Shown in pieces: positions 61,101 through 64,000 of a stretch of DNA of 64,000 bases (its first letter is position 1; each line of letters opens with the position of its first letter). Source of the DNA: Strigamia acuminata (Eukaryota; Arthropoda; Chilopoda; Geophilomorpha; Linotaeniidae); the NCBI GenBank assembly GCA_949358305.1, contig OX442314.1, positions 1,240,001 to 1,304,000 on the forward strand. Direction: 5' to 3'. The position numbers and the translations under genes were made by a program. The notes beneath the pieces were generated by a model that worked only from the letters and a program-made list of their open reading frames with translations, had not been told where the DNA came from and searched no databases.

Positions 61101-61235
61101 TACGGCCATTATTCCGACAAATGCGAAAAAAAGGCCAAAATCACTAGCGAGACACAGACCATGATGAAGATGATGGCAGAGTTAAATGTCGCCCTGGCAA
61201 AAAACTGCCAAGCGCAGGCGTCGTCGAAGAAATAG
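58116..61235 (+). CDS. Ty3/gypsy gag, unusually long
   Basis: 1039 codons; gag of this class is often 300-500. In order: a charged, proline-rich N-terminus; a long Glu/Arg/Lys coiled coil (about residues 235-430, EEERLQREKR, EEQEEWGRYRR); an Asp/Ser/Arg-rich disordered part; the capsid-type retrotransposon gag domain (about 640-800, REWYQGL, WDDFLVRFDLRYG, GETLADYDARA); and a CCHC knuckle (CYSCGEYGHYSDKC, about residue 990) near the C-terminus. It assembles the particle that holds element RNA. The start is the first ATG after the leader, at 58116. Pol follows in the -1 frame. Confidence 0.85.
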   Translation: MSDQDEQSASDNERPTLEKGKRTSDYNLRSGGPVPEQSAKAKARANRRKAKAQKEEAAATLEALTEPEREPLSSDMPFVEDTDTEVLENQEEIRDTTTGRVPILVAEEKTKTPRRTTTIDRNPSPEKSHQSAPLNETPVRSTSGTPMASSASARPAPVSPEVAHLIHLSQQAARLKAVTDIPPGTSVWDSITILTKAICAAQAPTPVARPAAETPVSQETPSDVGNFVPDPHKALHESREKAREESRQETINRQRRASTERRELWKEEEERLQREKRATERTEEMVQEIREEQEAKIRREWNNTVEGRHREAQDYEDQFRALLAQRKAEKLQKLREEAQRQHQKWEEQYHERMKAARARREKEQLLEEQEEWGRYRRTDEYQAKKKEIIDEQKRWEAENWEKETEKFQREYEPDVSERNKKEDPKTDKEPTSGSHAETKKRKSQEDDQPDGKSRNRNPSKRSERSAAIDALLNKKNANKDSERPESEENKWYSFYGSSDEKEPPPSGGSKKSRDGEEVPPKGPRDHPRGDPSDPSDSSDDDDRRRPSSGSHRESRGSNQRHSDRPNASNRSSHSSRPSIQEGNFQDSAGRQYTMAELGRALLNSFRKEGIDLGHPGDEHNRAGERVKRKYGVRNEPAAEATGNIRWQHYVQTRFDGSWKAGDRFLDEVMRIKKATKATVADMLTHGLVELTTGSAREWYQGLKNPTWDDFLVRFDLRYGETPDEISNKLRGLRQAPGETLADYDARAKLLFARAPYEINPAGFTMIFYGGLSAHSQRILLDMRAPRTGNYRDVSNYLLTNTLEIEQRYYASLPPEEAEAHEKRLITSAERHKASEKLMRPSEYLSGIMSLTEASSGRTLTPKTGVTLPSNPIAAPKKAPTTTAMQVTSTDLATSAKAEETSPPAAVAEPAEESSDEEDLHEHLENLSTGCDEQGPYLHHAHRALAITQFRAHARAAKEKGAPGPKRRFPTAFVPKKPGFTPTGDKSNIKCYSCGEYGHYSDKCEKKAKITSETQTMMKMMAELNVALAKNCQAQASSKK

Positions 61236-61366
61236 AATCGACTTCGTCTGCGAAAGCCGAGGAAATAACAAGGAAAAAGAAATTCCATACCGGACCTGCC
61301 GGTCATGCCATACTTGATGCGCAGGTCAAAGACCGAGCCCAATCCGCACCAGAAAAGGAAGAAAAA

Positions 61367-63352
61367 GTGATACTGAGGGGCATGCAAGTGAGAACTGAGG
61401 CCAAGACAGACGATAGTTGGGCCGAACTCCCGTTTGACTTGGACATCGTACCGCAGAAATTGCGAGTATTCCACTGCAACGTCTCAAAGTCACATTGTGA
61501 GACACTCTGTATGTTACCAGTGACCATTGAAAACCAAAAGTTACTGGGACTACTGGATTCCGGAGCGGATCGTTCTTTCATATCCGAAGATCTAGTCGAG
61601 AGCCTAGACATCGAAGACAAAATGATGAAAGTAAATGAGAATGTGGAATTGCTCACGGCTAATGGCTATGTAAAGCCAAGGGGCGTAATAAAAATTACCA
61701 TCGATTGGAGGGGAGGGAACCTATCCCACCCCTTCTTGGTGCTGCCATCCCACGACAAGGTGTTCCTCCTCGGAATCGACATCATGGCTAAACTAAAAAT
61801 ACAGCCAAATCCGATAACGAGATCGTGGAATTGGATAAGCCCCGAAGGTGAAAGGCCCATTCCAGTAGTACCCCAAAAATTACTGGACGAGGCCCAAGAG
61901 AAGGAGGAATACGAGAGAGGACTGCGAAAATTCGTACAGGACTACGATTTCGTAGCCTTCGCTCTGGAATTGCAAAGAAGCAACATGGTGGACACGTTGG
62001 TCGAGGAAGCCGCTCTGCAAGTCAACGAGGCATCATTGCTGAGACGAATACTTCGTAAGCACGAGCGGATCCTCACCAAAACACCCGGAAGGACGACCGA
62101 GGCCGTACACGAGATCGAACTGACGACGGACAAACCGATTCGCGTGCCATACAAGGGGATGAATCCCCAAAAACGGGACATAGTGACCCAGATGTGTCAA
62201 GACATGCTCGACAAAGGCATCGTCACAGAAGCATTGGGCGAATACGCGATGAGGATCGTCCTAGTAATGCGACCCGGCTCCGAGCCTCGCTTGTGTATCG
62301 ACTACCGCCCGCTCAATGCAATAACGGTGATAGATCCGATACAGATGCCCTCCATCGAAGCGATTCTCCGAGAGCTGGCTCCATTTAATTGGGTAACCAC
62401 CATGGACCTGTCAAAAGGGTACTGGCAGGTCGAACTCCGACCAGAAGATAAGCTAAAGACAGCGTTTTACTCGCCTATAGGGCGATTAATGTTCAACGTA
62501 ATGCCATTCGGACTAGTGAACGCACCAAGCACATTTCAAAAGTTAATCGAAAGCGTCCTCGGAGACATGTTACATGATTTCGTATGGGCTTATCTCGACG
62601 ATATCATTATTGCGTCAGACACTTTTGAGGAACACATAGAGCACATAGACCGAGTGGTCTCCCGTTTAGCCAAAGCTGGACTCCATGTCCACCCCGGAAA
62701 GAGCAAGTTCTGTAGAAAAGAACTTGCCTTCCTAGGCTATCGAATCGGAGTTGAGGGGATCGCCATTGATCCCGAAAAAGTACGAGCGATAAATGGATTC
62801 CCGGCACCCGAAGATATAAAGGGAGTCCAGAGATTCATGGGAATGATTAATTTTTTCGGCAGGCTGCTCCCCAATTTGGCAGAAGTAGCCGCGCCCGTGA
62901 CGGACCTCCTGCGAACCGACCGCGAGTTCGCTTGGACGGCCGAATGCGAGGCCGCCTTCAACGCCATAAAACAAATGCTGGCCGACGTCGACAAAATGCC
63001 GCTACCCGATCTAAACCGACCGTTCGTACTGCATACCGACGCCAGCCGAGTCGGCTTGGGAGCAGCCCTCTTGCAAAAACACACGTACAACGGAGTGGAG
63101 CAAGAAGTACCCTGTATGTTCATAAGCCGAAAAATACAGGGGGCCGAGAAAAACTACACGGCTACAGAACTGGAGTGCTTAGCCGTAATATGGGCTGTTC
63201 GGAAATTTCGTGACTACCTAGAGTATACGAATTTCGAAGTGCAGACCGATCATCAAGCATTAAGCTGGTTGATGAAGTTAAAAGAACCATCCGGCAGGCT
63301 CGCCAGATGGCAACTCGAACTCATGGCGTGCGACATAACAATAACATTGTGA
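61367..63352 (+). CDS. Ty3/gypsy pol, truncated (protease, RT, RNase H)
   Basis: 661 codons from an alternative GTG; the frame is in fact open further upstream and pol would be reached by a -1 shift near the end of gag. In order: aspartic protease (LLDSGADRSFIS, about residues 60-75), reverse transcriptase (LCIDYRPLN, YLDDIII at about 410, FLGYRI), RNase H (HTDASRVGLGAAL, about 560; DHQALSWL). The frame ends where foreign sequence starting TGTGACGG begins (63348), and the integrase is missing. The element is thus dead in cis unless it continues past the window. Confidence 0.85.
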   Translation: MILRGMQVRTEAKTDDSWAELPFDLDIVPQKLRVFHCNVSKSHCETLCMLPVTIENQKLLGLLDSGADRSFISEDLVESLDIEDKMMKVNENVELLTANGYVKPRGVIKITIDWRGGNLSHPFLVLPSHDKVFLLGIDIMAKLKIQPNPITRSWNWISPEGERPIPVVPQKLLDEAQEKEEYERGLRKFVQDYDFVAFALELQRSNMVDTLVEEAALQVNEASLLRRILRKHERILTKTPGRTTEAVHEIELTTDKPIRVPYKGMNPQKRDIVTQMCQDMLDKGIVTEALGEYAMRIVLVMRPGSEPRLCIDYRPLNAITVIDPIQMPSIEAILRELAPFNWVTTMDLSKGYWQVELRPEDKLKTAFYSPIGRLMFNVMPFGLVNAPSTFQKLIESVLGDMLHDFVWAYLDDIIIASDTFEEHIEHIDRVVSRLAKAGLHVHPGKSKFCRKELAFLGYRIGVEGIAIDPEKVRAINGFPAPEDIKGVQRFMGMINFFGRLLPNLAEVAAPVTDLLRTDREFAWTAECEAAFNAIKQMLADVDKMPLPDLNRPFVLHTDASRVGLGAALLQKHTYNGVEQEVPCMFISRKIQGAEKNYTATELECLAVIWAVRKFRDYLEYTNFEVQTDHQALSWLMKLKEPSGRLARWQLELMACDITITL

Positions 63353-64000
63353 CGGTTTACAATGGCTATAAATGCCTATTTTCTTAGAAAGAAGCGCTGT
63401 TGCGCCATTATCATGATATCTCGAAGATATTCTGTGTAAAACTGATAAATGTCTGGAATAAAGTTATTTATGATGTTTCAAATACAAAGATGTTCGTTTA
63501 TTAAGAATAAACACTCATTCCTACTTGATATCAAAGGATTCCGGCCGAATCACGAAGAGTCGTCTGCTAAAACCGCATTTGTCAATGCGCAATGTTGCCA
63601 CAAGATGGCGCGATTACGATTTAGCGGCAAATTCAAGATATGAATATAAAACATGTAAATAAATATAAAACTATATTTACTAGAATGAAACGAAGCTTTG
63701 TGAACATTAATATAAAGATATATTAATGTCTTGTGATGTTAAATACAATGTAACTTCCATTTTCTGCGGGACAGGACATTTGGTGATCAATCGATCAACC
63801 AATAGATCTGATTGGTGGATCCATTTCCGGTCCTGGGTATCCAGTTCCGGTTGTGGTGAGAATTAGCACATTGTTCCTCCGTATCCACTTCCGGTGATAC
63901 GGGATTGGAGGGATTCGTGGAACCCATGTTCCAATTGGATAACTGGATTAATCCTTAATCCAGTCAGGTTATATAAACCCAAACAACCGGCCATTCTGCA
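63348..64000 (+). mobile_element. Probable second LTR element, cut by the window end
   Basis: Abrupt switch from gypsy pol to AT-rich sequence beginning TGTGACGG. AATAAA occurs at 63457-63462 and again in TAAGAATAAACACTC. A candidate LTR end (GGGACAGGACA, 63769-63779) is followed by TTTGGTGATCAATC, similar in position to a primer-binding site. A TATA box (TTATATAAAC) is at 63970. The coding part would lie beyond 64000. Confidence 0.4.

Overview
The window is metazoan nuclear DNA: AT-rich, with short GT-AG introns, a C2H2 zinc-finger gene, DEG/ENaC sodium channels, an RNF8-type ubiquitin ligase, and BEL/Pao, Ty3/gypsy and Tc1/mariner elements. An invertebrate, perhaps an ecdysozoan, fits best; the species cannot be named from this sequence. 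There are no bacterial features. Reading splice sites by eye gave multi-exon models that single open frames hide.

The main result is two minus-strand DEG/ENaC genes (2385-6619 and 27234-40608), each of which appears to encode two complete channel subunits in tandem in one polypeptide. In each gene one uninterrupted exon (3886-4657 and 37689-38475) runs from the end of the first unit's ectodomain, through TM2 with its pore motif, across a cytosolic linker of about 40-45 residues, into TM1 and the ectodomain of the second unit. All four units share one phase-2 intron just before the TM2 exon, so the units arose by genomic duplication. More copies of the terminal TM2 exon lie at 2385-2703 (a second, alternative or duplicated last exon of the first gene) and at 50636-50966, 51388-51513 and 53517-53734 on the plus strand.

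Layout: 1-2.4 kb no gene seen; 2.4-6.6 kb first concatenated channel gene; 6.6-11 kb non-coding, with a 653-bp MITE and two possible exons; 11.2-12.1 kb an 11-finger zinc-finger gene; 12.8-14.1 kb a dispersed repeat and a 19-bp minisatellite; 15.5-20.4 kb a giant foldback palindrome whose right shoulder is repeated in tandem (period about 1,686 bp) to 23.35 kb; 23.4-27.2 kb non-coding with piggyBac-type and hAT-type MITEs; 27.2-40.6 kb second concatenated channel gene, its introns filled by transposons and its last exon split by a MITE; 41-42.5 kb minisatellite and non-coding; 42.5-48.9 kb a young, full-length BEL/Pao element with 541-bp LTRs and a CAATA target duplication; 50-54 kb minisatellite and orphan channel exons; 55.4-56.9 kb a compact RNF8-like gene; 57.2-63.35 kb a Ty3/gypsy element (LTR, long gag, 3'-truncated pol), cut by what looks like another LTR element running off the window.

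Inside the second channel gene sits a 4.67-kb Tc1/mariner element (30557-35228) with a four-exon, apparently intact transposase of about 336 aa, DD37E spacing, and a captured three-exon fragment of the COPII gene Sec23 on the opposite strand.
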